Shown: in pieces, positions 29,933 through 41,146 of the stretch
Layout of the letters: each line of letters begins with the position of its first letter
Numbering within the stretch: the stretch's first letter is position 1
Source of the DNA: Phycisphaerales bacterium
GTDB taxonomy: Bacteria > Planctomycetota > Phycisphaerae > Phycisphaerales > UBA1924
Reading direction: 5' to 3'
DNA length: 64,000 nucleotides
Assembly (NCBI GenBank): GCA_013360695.1
Contig: JABWBC010000003.1
Coordinates: 1 to 64,000, forward strand
Notes under the pieces: generated by a model
The model's database searches: none
Told to the model about the DNA's origin: nothing
The model's input: only the letters and a program-made list of their open reading frames with translations
Program-made: the position numbers and the translations under genes

Positions 29933-30697
29933 TCAGGTTGTTGGCGGCGTGAATGCGCACGCGGCGTGGTCAAGGTACCAGCGGAGCTCGCCGCCCACGG
30001 GGCGGATCGAGAGCCAGGGGTGGAGCGTCGCGGGGGGCGCGTCGCTGAGCATCTCAAGCGTGGCGCGGCTCGACTCGCCCGGCGCGAGCATGGCGACAAA
30101 GCGCGCGGCGTTGAGCATGCGCCGGGTCATGGCGAAGCGCTCGTCGAGCGGGCGCTGGAAAAACAGGCGGTCCTCGGGGTCGGCGGGCATCGCGCGGCTG
30201 GCGGCGGCCTCGTCGGGCGATGGTACGCCCAGCAGGACGAAGTCGAGGCGATCGTGGCCCTTTTCGCGCCAGCCGAGATGCTCGCCGAGCTGACGCTCGT
30301 ATTCGAGCGCGGGATCGGCGGAGGTGAAGGTGACGGCGTGGGCCTGCTCGGGCGGCATGTCGGACTGGTCGACGATCAGGCCGCGGAGCATGTCGAAATT
30401 GGCGGGGCGAGAGGGGCCGGGGGAGAGGTGTTCATCGACGAGCCAGAGGTGCGTGCGTTTCCAGGGGATGTCGCGGAGGGGCGGGTCGTACATCAGGCGG
30501 CGGAGGAACGGCTCGACCGGCGCCGAGACCGAGATCGCCAGGTGGAAGTCGCCGAACGCGCGCACGCAGTTGCGCGAGTGGATCATGAGGTCCGCGGCGG
30601 CGGCGTCGATCGCATCGTCCGCGGCCTGGCGCACGATCACCGTCCCCGGGAGGCGGGGCGGGACGGGCTCGGGGACAAGGTCGTACGATTCGATCAT
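29933..30697 (-). CDS. 6-phosphogluconolactonase-like protein
   Basis: FHLAISVSAPVEPFLRRL..IPWKRTHLWLVDEHLSPGPSRPANFDMLRGLIVDQ. Confidence 0.8.
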   Translation of the reverse strand: MIESYDLVPEPVPPRLPGTVIVRQAADDAIDAAAADLMIHSRNCVRAFGDFHLAISVSAPVEPFLRRLMYDPPLRDIPWKRTHLWLVDEHLSPGPSRPANFDMLRGLIVDQSDMPPEQAHAVTFTSADPALEYERQLGEHLGWREKGHDRLDFVLLGVPSPDEAAASRAMPADPEDRLFFQRPLDERFAMTRRMLNAARFVAMLAPGESSRATLEMLSDAPPATLHPWLSIRPVGGELRWYLDHAACAFTPPTT

Positions 30698-30737
30698 CGC
30701 TCCGGGTATTGTGGGCGCTGCAAGGGCGGAACGCCAG

Positions 30738-30840
30738 TCGGAACGGGAGTTTGTGGGGCGGAGGGTTAGGGGCAATCGGCAACAGGCAATGGGGCGTGGG
30801 CAGTGGGGAAGACGGCGGGCGCGTGGCGAGCGAGTGATTC
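30738..30840. repeat. Highly degenerate 8-bp periodic region (locus G)
   Basis: gtggggcg gagggtta ggggcaat cggcaaca ggcaatgg ggcgtggg cagtgggg aagacggc. Confidence 0.45.
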
Positions 30841-30893
30841 AAGCGTTGCGGTCGCCCGCGGGTTGGTGAGGCGCGGCGCGTGCGTCGAGTGAA

Positions 30894-32054
30894 GTGAGCG
30901 AGGCGGGAGATCTTGTGACACCACTGGCGCGGATCATCGACGCGAATCTGAACCGGGCCCGCGAGGCGCTGCGCACGTTGGAGGATTTGGCGCGTTTCGT
31001 GCTGGATGACGAAGCGATGTGTGCGCGGCTGAAGCGGGCGCGGCATGGGCTGGTTGAGGCCGCGGAGATGCTGCCGATCGATCGGGCGGCACTCCTTGCG
31101 TGGCGCGATACGCCGGGCGACGTGGGGACGCGTGTGAGCGCGCCGGGCGAGTACCAGCGCACAACGGCGGGCGACATCGCGGCGGCGGCGTTCGGGCGCT
31201 TGCAGGAAGCGCTACGCTCGATGGAGGAGTGCGGCAAGGCGATGTCAGAAGGCGTGGTCGCGGGCCTTGGTGCGAGCGCTGGTGTGAGCGCGGAGGGGGA
31301 CGACCGCGAACCGACCCTCGTGGGACGTGGGCATGGCGGTGCGGTGAACGCCGCCGGGGCATTTGAGTCGATCCGCTACGAGTCATATGAGATCGAGCGA
31401 TTGCTGTTGCAGCGGCTTTCCGCCGGGCGGCCAGGGCAATGGACGCTGTGCGTTCTGCTCACGACGTCGATGTGCGCCCACCACTCGCTGCCGCGCGTCG
31501 CGGAGCTGTGCATCGAGGGCGGCGCGTCGGCGCTGCAGGTGCGCGAGAAAGACATGGACGCACGCGAGTTCCTGAGCGTGATTCGGCGCGTGATGGAGAT
31601 CGCGAGGCCCGCCGGCGTGCCGGTGATCGTCAACGATCGCGCGGACCTCGCAATGCTCGCGGGGGCGGCGGGCGTTCACGTCGGCCAGAGCGATCTCTCG
31701 GTGCGCGATGTTCGACGCCTGGCGGGCGCGTCGCTCCTCGTGGGTGTTTCGACGACGAACCCAGAGCAGGCGCGACGGGCGGCGGCGGACGGCGCGGACT
31801 ACTGCGGCGTGGGCCCGATGTTCGCGACGACGACGAAGGAACGAGCCCCGGCGGGCGTGGCGTATCTGCGTGAGTATCTCGGGGAGACGGCGTGCCGCGG
31901 TGTACCGCACCTGGCGATCGGGGGAATCTCCCCCGACAACGTCGGCGAACTGGTCGAGGCCGGCTGCCGCGGCGTGGCGGTGTCGGGCGGCGTGTGCCGG
32001 TCGAGCGACCCGCGGGGTGTGTGCGAGCGATTGGTCGCGGCGCTCCAGCGGTAG
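30894..32054 (+). CDS. thiE: Thiamine-phosphate synthase with N-terminal ThiD2-like domain
   Basis: N-term ARIIDANLNRAREALRTLEDLARFVLDD; C-term ALQVREKDMDAREFL, VIVNDRADLAMLAGAAGVHVGQSDL, GVSTTNPEQARRA..DYCGVGPMFATTTK. Confidence 0.88.
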   Translation: MSEAGDLVTPLARIIDANLNRAREALRTLEDLARFVLDDEAMCARLKRARHGLVEAAEMLPIDRAALLAWRDTPGDVGTRVSAPGEYQRTTAGDIAAAAFGRLQEALRSMEECGKAMSEGVVAGLGASAGVSAEGDDREPTLVGRGHGGAVNAAGAFESIRYESYEIERLLLQRLSAGRPGQWTLCVLLTTSMCAHHSLPRVAELCIEGGASALQVREKDMDAREFLSVIRRVMEIARPAGVPVIVNDRADLAMLAGAAGVHVGQSDLSVRDVRRLAGASLLVGVSTTNPEQARRAAADGADYCGVGPMFATTTKERAPAGVAYLREYLGETACRGVPHLAIGGISPDNVGELVEAGCRGVAVSGGVCRSSDPRGVCERLVAALQR

Positions 32055-32095
32055 GTGCTCATTTGCGCCGGCGTCGCGGGCCGATACACTCCGGT

Positions 32096-33319
32096 ATGCC
32101 CGTTACCTTTCAGCAGCACCGACTCTCCAACGGCCTGACGATCATCGCGGAGACCGACCCCTCGGCCCACACGACGGCGGCGGGTTTCTTCGTCAAAACC
32201 GGGGCCCGCGACGAGGCCGCCCCGGTGATGGGCGTCAGCCATTTCCTTGAACACATGATGTTCAAGGGCACCGACGACATCTCGGCGGAAGAGCTGAACC
32301 GGCGCTTCGACGACCTAGGCGCGCGGAACAACGCGTTCACCAGCGCGGAGATGACATGCTTCTACGCGAGCGTGCTCCCAGAGCGGTTCGATGAGGTGGT
32401 GTCTTTGCTCGCCAGGATGATGCGCCCGGCGCTGCGCCAGGCGGACTTTGACACCGAGAAGGGCGTGATCCTCGAAGAGATCGCGATGTATAAGGACAAC
32501 CCGTTCTGGGTGCTGTACGAGGCCGCGATCGAGAAGCACTTCGGCTCGCACCCGCTCTCGCACCGCGTGCTGGGCACGACCGAGACCATCACGGCGCTGC
32601 AGCGCGACCAGATGATGGAATATTTCCGCGCTCGCTATTCCGCGGACAACACAACGCTGGCGGTGGCGGGGCGCGTGGACTTTGCAAAGCTCGTCGCGCT
32701 GGCCGAGAACATGTGCGGCTCGTGGGAGCGCACGGGCGCGGCTCGCGACGCCAACCGCCCGCGCCCCGTGGGCGGTGAGTTCACGATCGAAGACGACAAA
32801 GTGAGCCGTGCGTACATCCTGGGCCTGGCCGATGCGCCGGCGATCGAGGACGAGCGGCGGTACGCGGCGGGGATGCTGGCGCAGGTGCTGGGATCGCCGG
32901 ACAACAGCCTGCTCCACTGGGCGCTCATCGAGACGGGCCTTGCGGAAGAGGCACAGGCCGCGTTCGACGCGCACGACGGCGTGGGGCACTATTTCATCTA
33001 CGCGTCGGCGGACCCGGCGCGGATCGATGACGTGTGGGCGCAGGTGCAAACGCAGGTCGGCCGATTGATCGACGCGGTGACGCCGGACGACCTGGAGCGG
33101 CTGCGCAACAAGGCCGCGACGGCGTTGACGGTGGGCGGCGAGCGCCCGGGCGATCGCATGCACCGGCTGGGTCGGCTCTGGACGACGACCGCGCAGTACC
33201 GCCCGCTGGAGACGGAATTGGAACGAATCACGAAGGTGACGCTGGATGACCTGCGCGCGGTGGCGACGGCGTATCCGATCAGGCCGGTGACGGTGGGGAA
33301 GCTGGTGCCGAAGGGATGA
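32096..33319 (+). CDS. M16 family zinc peptidase
   Basis: GVSHFLEHMMFKGT (HxxEH), RFDDLGARNNAFTSAEMTCFYASV. Confidence 0.93.
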   Translation: MPVTFQQHRLSNGLTIIAETDPSAHTTAAGFFVKTGARDEAAPVMGVSHFLEHMMFKGTDDISAEELNRRFDDLGARNNAFTSAEMTCFYASVLPERFDEVVSLLARMMRPALRQADFDTEKGVILEEIAMYKDNPFWVLYEAAIEKHFGSHPLSHRVLGTTETITALQRDQMMEYFRARYSADNTTLAVAGRVDFAKLVALAENMCGSWERTGAARDANRPRPVGGEFTIEDDKVSRAYILGLADAPAIEDERRYAAGMLAQVLGSPDNSLLHWALIETGLAEEAQAAFDAHDGVGHYFIYASADPARIDDVWAQVQTQVGRLIDAVTPDDLERLRNKAATALTVGGERPGDRMHRLGRLWTTTAQYRPLETELERITKVTLDDLRAVATAYPIRPVTVGKLVPKG

Positions 33320-33534
33320 GGGCTTCGGATTCGCTTGATGGCATCGAGCCGGCTGCGCACCGTTTGCTGCTGCCGCAGGCCGAGGTCGTGAAGCCAGCGT
33401 CGCGAAGATGCGGCCGCGGCACGTATGAAGACACCGACCGCGAAGTCGCCGCCGGTGGTGGGAATTCCTGGGTGCATTGGGGTTCGTGAGGCGTCGAGAC
33501 CGGGTGAAGCACACCGATCCGGCGACGGTCGCGC

Positions 33535-35646
<2,112 letters not shown>

Positions 35647-35681
35647 GGCCGAGCCTCCTTGCACAGATTGACCAACCGGCG

Positions 35682-35697
35682 GTGCGCGATCGCGCAC
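35682..35697. promoter_or_regulatory. 16-bp perfect palindrome upstream of prkA
   Basis: GTGCGCGATCGCGCAC, equal to its own reverse complement, 36-51 bp upstream of the inferred prkA start codon. Confidence 0.5.
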
Positions 35698-35947
35698 ATC
35701 GTCCTATCGGCACCGGGCGGGCCTCGCACAACTCGGACCCGCGATCTCTCCAGAGTTCGATACGCACAATTCGCCCGGCGTATTCACAATCTGGGGGAGT
35801 TACACGCCCGCGCAAACTCCGCGCCGATCGGGCGCGAGTCGTGGCGATGGCAGCCTCGGTGCTGGGGCTTCCGCCCGGTCGGCGGGCGATGGACGCTGGG
35901 CGGGGGGCGGCCCGGCACGGCGCGGGGCCTGGCACTAGGCTTGGGGC

Positions 35948-36919
35948 ATGAGCACCGGCCCCAAGGTCTGCGTCGTGGGTTCCGTCAACATGGACATCGT
36001 GGTGCGCTGCCCACGCCTGCCCAGGCCGGGAGAGACGCTTCTGGGAAGCTCGTACAAGGCCTTCCCGGGCGGCAAGGGGGCGAACCAGGCGGTGGCGGCG
36101 GCAAGGCTTGGCGCGCGGGTCACCTTAGTCGGCGCCGTTGGCGATGATGCGCACGGACGCGAGCTGTTCAAAACCCTTGAGGGCGAGGCGATCGACCTCT
36201 CGCACCTGTTCGTGCGCTCCGGGCGGGCCTCGGGGCTGGCGATGATCACGGTGGCCGAGGGCGGCGAGAACACCATCATCGTCGCGCCGGGCGCGAACGC
36301 GACGCTCACCGCGGACGAGGTGTCGTTGGCACGCGTGGCGATCGAAACCAGCGACGTGCTTCTGATGCAACTCGAAACTCCCACTTCCGCGGTGCTGGCG
36401 GCGGCCAAGATCGCGGCCGACGCGGGCAAGCCCGTGATCCTCAACGCCGCGCCGGCCCGCGCGATCCCGCCGGAACTGGCGCGATTGGTGAGCGTGCTGG
36501 TCGTGAACCGGACCGAGGCGGGAATCCTGGGCGGATTGGACCCGAGCGTGGAGCCATCGCGGCTGGCGCTGCGCTTGGCGGATGCCGGGCCGACGGCGGT
36601 GGTGCTGACGCTGGGGAGCCAGGGCGCGGTGGTGGCGTATCGGAATCGCCCCAAGCGCGTGGGGAGTTTCTCGGTGCAGGCCGTGGATTCGGTCGGCGCG
36701 GGCGATGCGTTCGCCGGCGCCCTGGCGTTCGGCTGGCCGGCGGTTCACGCCGCGTTCAGGGCCAAGAGCCCCGATGAGTTCGCGCTCCTCGACCTGGCGC
36801 TGGCGATGGCGTCGGCGGCGGGGGCGCTGGCGACGACCAAGGCGGGCGCGATCCCGTCGCTCCCGCACAAGGGCGAGGTCGATGCGCTGGTGGCCCAGCA
36901 CGCGGGGAGCATGTCATGA
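35948..36919 (+). CDS. rbsK: Ribokinase (PfkB family)
   Basis: VVGSVNMDIVVRCPRLPRPGETLLGSSYKAFPGGKGANQAVAAARLGA; VDSVGAGDAFAGALA. Confidence 0.93.
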   Translation: MSTGPKVCVVGSVNMDIVVRCPRLPRPGETLLGSSYKAFPGGKGANQAVAAARLGARVTLVGAVGDDAHGRELFKTLEGEAIDLSHLFVRSGRASGLAMITVAEGGENTIIVAPGANATLTADEVSLARVAIETSDVLLMQLETPTSAVLAAAKIAADAGKPVILNAAPARAIPPELARLVSVLVVNRTEAGILGGLDPSVEPSRLALRLADAGPTAVVLTLGSQGAVVAYRNRPKRVGSFSVQAVDSVGAGDAFAGALAFGWPAVHAAFRAKSPDEFALLDLALAMASAAGALATTKAGAIPSLPHKGEVDALVAQHAGSMS

Positions 36920-39678
36920 GCAGGACGATCGATCTAGGCGGCGCGTGGCGATGCCGTGCGGATGCGGAGGATCGCGGCGCGCGCGAGCGCTGGTCTGCTT
37001 CCACGCCGAGCGAGGGCTGGAGTGTCATCGACCTGCCCGCGCCGGCCCAACGAACGCTCGGGCTGGATCACAAGGGAGTCTCGTGGTATCAGCGGCAGGA
37101 GCCCGCGCCGGTGCTCGAGCCCGGCCAGCGGCTGTGGCTGTGCTGCGAATCGGCCGCGAACGACGCGGAGTTCTGGGTCAACGGCACGAGCCTCGGTCGG
37201 AACGTGGGCGACTACATCCCGTTCCAGTTCGAGGTGCCGAACGAAGCTGCGAGTGGAGCCGCGAGCGGGACGCTCAACATCGTCGCGCGGGTGGACCAGA
37301 TTCACGCGCCGCCGCCCGCGCCGGGCGTGCTGGTGCAGAACGGGCACATCACCAAGGGCTTCCACGACGTGCTGAGCCTCCAGCACGCGGGGTTGTGGGG
37401 GCGTGTGACGCTGCGCGTCACAGGGCCGGCCGCCATCCGTCCCGGCGGCGTGCGGATCATCGCGGACCCGGAGAGCGGCAGGGTGCGCGCGCTGGTCGAG
37501 CTGGTCGATGCGCATCCCGCGTCGCTGCGGGTCCGCATCGCCGATCCCGAAGGGCACGAGGTCGCGACGCTGGAGGGAGAGTTCGAGCGCGGAGCGACGG
37601 CACTGGAACTGTGCGGGTGCGTGGTCTCTCCATCACCCTGGAGGCCCGATTCGCCGTCGCTTTACAACGCCGGCGTCGAGGTGCTATGCAACGGCGTTTG
37701 CTCGGATTCGCGCGACCTGCGCTTCGGTTTCCGCAACGTCCGCGTCGGCGGGACCAACAACTCACGCATCCTGCTCAACGATCGCCCCTTCCAGATCCGC
37801 GGCGTGCTCCACTGGGGGCACGAGCCGGCGCACATCTCGCCCGCGCCCTCACGCGGCCAGGTGCGGGCGGAGTTCGCGATGCTCCGGCGCATGGGATTCA
37901 ACTGCGTCTGCCTGTGCATGGTCTACCTGCCCGAGTATTACTACGACCTCGCGGACGAGATGGGCATGCTGATCTGGCAGGAGCATCCCGTCTGGAAGTC
38001 GCCCATGGGCGACGAACACATCCCGGAGTATCGGCGCTTGTTCGCGGAGTATTTCCGGCGCGATCGCAACCATCCGTCCATCATCCTCGTCAGCGGGAGC
38101 TGCGAGCACGAAAACTTCAACAAGAAACTCGGCGCGTGGTGGTGGGATCGCGCCAAGGAGGAACTGCCCGATCGCCTCGTGCAGGTGCAGACGGCGTTCA
38201 TCGACTGGGCCGACCCCGATCGCGTCGATCTCTACGACGAGCATGTGTACGACAACTCGGGGCGATGGATCGATTTCCTGGAGGACGTGCAGGCCAAGAT
38301 CGCGGGTCTCACGCCCCGCCCGTTCATCATGGGCGAGACGATCATCGCCAACGCGTGGCCCGACACGAAGGCGCTGGCGGCGCTGGCCGAGCGGTCGCCG
38401 CGTCCGTGGTATCTGACCAAGGGGCTGGAGGAGTGCGCCGCTCTTGAGACGCGGATCGAAGCGCGGTGGGGGAGCGAGACGCTCGCACGGTTCCGGCGCC
38501 AGGCCGACGCGTTTGCGATCGGCATCCGGAAATTCCAGGTCGAGGCATTCCGCGCCTATGAGAACCACGCCGGCTGGGTTATGAACCATATCCGAGACGT
38601 GCCGGCCTGCCGCTGCGGGTACATGGACGACCTGGATCGCTGGCGCTACACAGCCGAGCAGACGCTCCCCTGGCTCGCCGACGCGACGCTGCTCCTGCGC
38701 ACGCCCGGCCAGTCGCTGGCGGCGTGTCCGGGCGCGGCGACGATCGCCATTCGCCTGGCGAACTTCGCGGGGCGCGACATGCTCGGGGAGGTCGAGCTCG
38801 CGGACGATTTCGGCGAGCGCCGGTCGGCGAGCATCCGGGCCGAAGCCGGGCGAATCTCGGACGCCTTATTCACCCTTGACCACCCCGAGGTTCGCGTGCC
38901 GACGAAGCGGACGATCGAAGCCAGGCTCGCGGGCGCGCCCCCGAACTCCTGGGGAATCTGGGTCTTCCCGAAGCGCCACGACTACCGGGCGAGCGACGGC
39001 GTGCGCGTGTTCGCCGGCGCGCCTTTCAGCGACGATGAGCGCGAGATCGAGTTCGAGGAGCGGTCGTACAGCAGCGGGTGGGGCTTGAAGTGTCGGACGT
39101 GGACGCCGCGGTTGCCCGATCCCGCGGCGCTCCTGCCGGGTGTGGCGGCGTGCGACGAATCGCATCTGGACGCCAACGTGCTGGTCACGCACCGGCTGAC
39201 CAGCCGGATCACAAATTGGATCGCGCTGGGCGGGCGCGCGGTGTTGCTGGCGTCGAGATTGAAGGGTGGCATGGAGTCCGCGTTCATCAATTTCTACGGG
39301 CAAGTGCCGCTGGTCATCGAGGGGAGCGAGCGGGCGTGGCCGATCTCTCCGGGCGAGAGCGACTGGATCGTGGACCTGATTCATCACGACTTGTCGCGGC
39401 GTTCGGCGCGGGCGATCCCGACCGAAGCCCGCGGGCTGCTCGGGCAGGTGGAGCCGATCGTGCGTCTGATCTTCACGCACGACTCGGGGGTTCCGCGGCA
39501 CTTCGACGCGGTCTTCTCGACCAGGGTCGGGCGCGGGATGTTGGTGGTGTCGTGCGTGGATCACGCGTCGGTCTCGGGCGGCTATCTGCTCGATCGGCTG
39601 GTGGCGTATGCGGGAGGCGGCGAGCTGCCGAGCCCGGAACTGAGTGCGCCGGACGCGTTCGCGGTGGAATCGGCGTGA
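36916..39678 (+). CDS. Glycoside hydrolase family 2-like protein
   Basis: GVSWYQR..., ILLNDRPFQIRGVLHWGHEP, LADEMGMLIWQEHPVWKSP, RDRNHPSIILVSGSCEHEN; ATGA overlap with rbsK. Confidence 0.85.
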   Translation: MSRTIDLGGAWRCRADAEDRGARERWSASTPSEGWSVIDLPAPAQRTLGLDHKGVSWYQRQEPAPVLEPGQRLWLCCESAANDAEFWVNGTSLGRNVGDYIPFQFEVPNEAASGAASGTLNIVARVDQIHAPPPAPGVLVQNGHITKGFHDVLSLQHAGLWGRVTLRVTGPAAIRPGGVRIIADPESGRVRALVELVDAHPASLRVRIADPEGHEVATLEGEFERGATALELCGCVVSPSPWRPDSPSLYNAGVEVLCNGVCSDSRDLRFGFRNVRVGGTNNSRILLNDRPFQIRGVLHWGHEPAHISPAPSRGQVRAEFAMLRRMGFNCVCLCMVYLPEYYYDLADEMGMLIWQEHPVWKSPMGDEHIPEYRRLFAEYFRRDRNHPSIILVSGSCEHENFNKKLGAWWWDRAKEELPDRLVQVQTAFIDWADPDRVDLYDEHVYDNSGRWIDFLEDVQAKIAGLTPRPFIMGETIIANAWPDTKALAALAERSPRPWYLTKGLEECAALETRIEARWGSETLARFRRQADAFAIGIRKFQVEAFRAYENHAGWVMNHIRDVPACRCGYMDDLDRWRYTAEQTLPWLADATLLLRTPGQSLAACPGAATIAIRLANFAGRDMLGEVELADDFGERRSASIRAEAGRISDALFTLDHPEVRVPTKRTIEARLAGAPPNSWGIWVFPKRHDYRASDGVRVFAGAPFSDDEREIEFEERSYSSGWGLKCRTWTPRLPDPAALLPGVAACDESHLDANVLVTHRLTSRITNWIALGGRAVLLASRLKGGMESAFINFYGQVPLVIEGSERAWPISPGESDWIVDLIHHDLSRRSARAIPTEARGLLGQVEPIVRLIFTHDSGVPRHFDAVFSTRVGRGMLVVSCVDHASVSGGYLLDRLVAYAGGGELPSPELSAPDAFAVESA

Positions 39679-39737
39679 TCAAGGGCGTGCGGTTTGCCGA
39701 CGCCCGTCCGCGGGGCTAATCTTTCCGTCCACACCCT

Positions 39738-39821
39738 GCGGCTGTGGCGGAACTGGCAGACGCGCTAGATTCAGGTTCTAGTGGGGTAACACCCGTGGAG
39801 GTTCGACTCCTCTCAGCCGCA
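39738..39821 (+). tRNA. tRNA-Leu(CAG)
   Basis: gcggctg/cagccgc acceptor stem, D-arm, anticodon arm ctaga-ttCAGgt-tctag, long variable arm, TPsiC gttcgactc; no encoded CCA. Confidence 0.95.
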
Positions 39822-39855
39822 TTTTTTCGATTCACGCCTCTCGGAGGTCCTCGTC

Positions 39856-40080
39856 ATGGGCTTCGATGACATGGAAAAGAGCGACAAGATCAAGCTGTTT
39901 GTCGCCATCGGCGTGCTGGTGGTTGCGATCGGCGCGATCGGTTGGTATTTCTTTGGGTCGGGCGGCGGACCGTCGCCGACCGATACCCCGGCCGCGGCTC
40001 CCGCGCCGGATGTTTCGAGCAAGGACAAGAATGCCCCGAAGCCCGCGAGCAACCGTCGCACCGCTCCCGGCGGCAACTAG
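39856..40080 (+). CDS. Small single-TM hypothetical protein
   Basis: MGFDDMEKSDKIKLFVAIGVLVVAIGAIGWYFFGSGGG, directly after tRNA-Leu. Confidence 0.65.
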   Translation: MGFDDMEKSDKIKLFVAIGVLVVAIGAIGWYFFGSGGGPSPTDTPAAAPAPDVSSKDKNAPKPASNRRTAPGGN

Positions 40081-40135
40081 AGGCGAAGTGGTTTACGCCG
40101 TTCTTTGCGACGCTTCGGCGCGGTAGGCTGTCCGC

Positions 40136-41137
40136 GTGTCGCTCCTCTATGCCGGTATCGATGAAGCCGGGTTCGGCCCGCTCCTGGGCCCGATGTGCGT
40201 GGCGCTCTGCGCGCTCCGCATCGATCCCTGGCGCGACGGCGATGCCCCGCCCGATCCGTGGGCGATGCTGGCGCCGATCGTCTCGCGCGAGCCCGCCCGG
40301 TCCAAGAGCGTGACGCCGATCGCGGTCGCGGATTCCAAGCGGCTCAAACTCCCAAACTCGGTCGCCAGCGGCAAGCCCCTGCTCCACCTCGAACGCGGCG
40401 TGCTTGCTTTCCTTCGCGCCTCGGGAATCGAGCAACCCGCCGATGATCAGGCGCTCTTCGACGCGATCAAGCTCTCGATCCCCGGGCATCCGTGCTACCG
40501 CGGCGAGTCCACGCCGCTCCCCACCGCGTGGCGGCCCGAGCAGCTCTCGATCGCGGTGAACCAGCTCATGCCCGCGATGAATCGCGCCGGTGTTTCGCTG
40601 GCCGGACTGTCGTGCCTCTCGATCGACGAGCCGCAGTTCAATTCGATCATCGAAAAGACAGGCTCCAAGGCGTCGGTGTCCCTGTGGGCGGTGCGTGAAC
40701 TGATCCATCGGGCGCTGGCGCCGAGCACCGACCCGTCGGAGTCGATCCGCATCGTGTGCGACCGATTGGGCGGACGCGAGGATTACACCAAGCCCCTGGA
40801 GCGAATGCTCCCGGGCGCGAGCGTCACGCCGCTGGAACACGCCGAGCACCACAGCCGATACTCGATCACGCTCACGGATTCGCGCGTGGTCATCGTTCAC
40901 TTCCAGACTGAGGCGGAGTCGGCCCATTTTCCGGTCGCGCTCGCCTCGATGACGGCCAAGTACGCGCGGGAACTCCTGATGGCCCGTTTCAACCGATACT
41001 TCGGTGCGCGGGCGCGGGACCTGGGCGTCGAGCTCAAGCCCACCGCCGGCTACACGCTCGACGCCCGACGCTGGCTCGCAGACGCCAGAGATATTCTGAG
41101 CGAGGCCGAGCGATCGGCGATCGTCCGCAACGCGTAA
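40136..41137 (+). CDS. Divergent RNase HII-like protein
   Basis: AGIDEAGFGPLLGPMCVALCAL, VADSKRLK, IVCDRLGG, ALASMTAKYARELLMARFNRYF parallel RNase HII motifs GIDEAGRGPLAGP, DSKKLS, VDGN, ASIxAKVxRDxLM. Confidence 0.7.
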   Translation: MSLLYAGIDEAGFGPLLGPMCVALCALRIDPWRDGDAPPDPWAMLAPIVSREPARSKSVTPIAVADSKRLKLPNSVASGKPLLHLERGVLAFLRASGIEQPADDQALFDAIKLSIPGHPCYRGESTPLPTAWRPEQLSIAVNQLMPAMNRAGVSLAGLSCLSIDEPQFNSIIEKTGSKASVSLWAVRELIHRALAPSTDPSESIRIVCDRLGGREDYTKPLERMLPGASVTPLEHAEHHSRYSITLTDSRVVIVHFQTEAESAHFPVALASMTAKYARELLMARFNRYFGARARDLGVELKPTAGYTLDARRWLADARDILSEAERSAIVRNA

Positions 41138-41146
41138 AGTCACCCG

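Noticed and set aside
30698-30893. TPP riboswitch upstream of thiE
   Set aside because: Looked for the conserved THI-box sequence motifs and did not recognise them; the region is octamer-like G-rich sequence.
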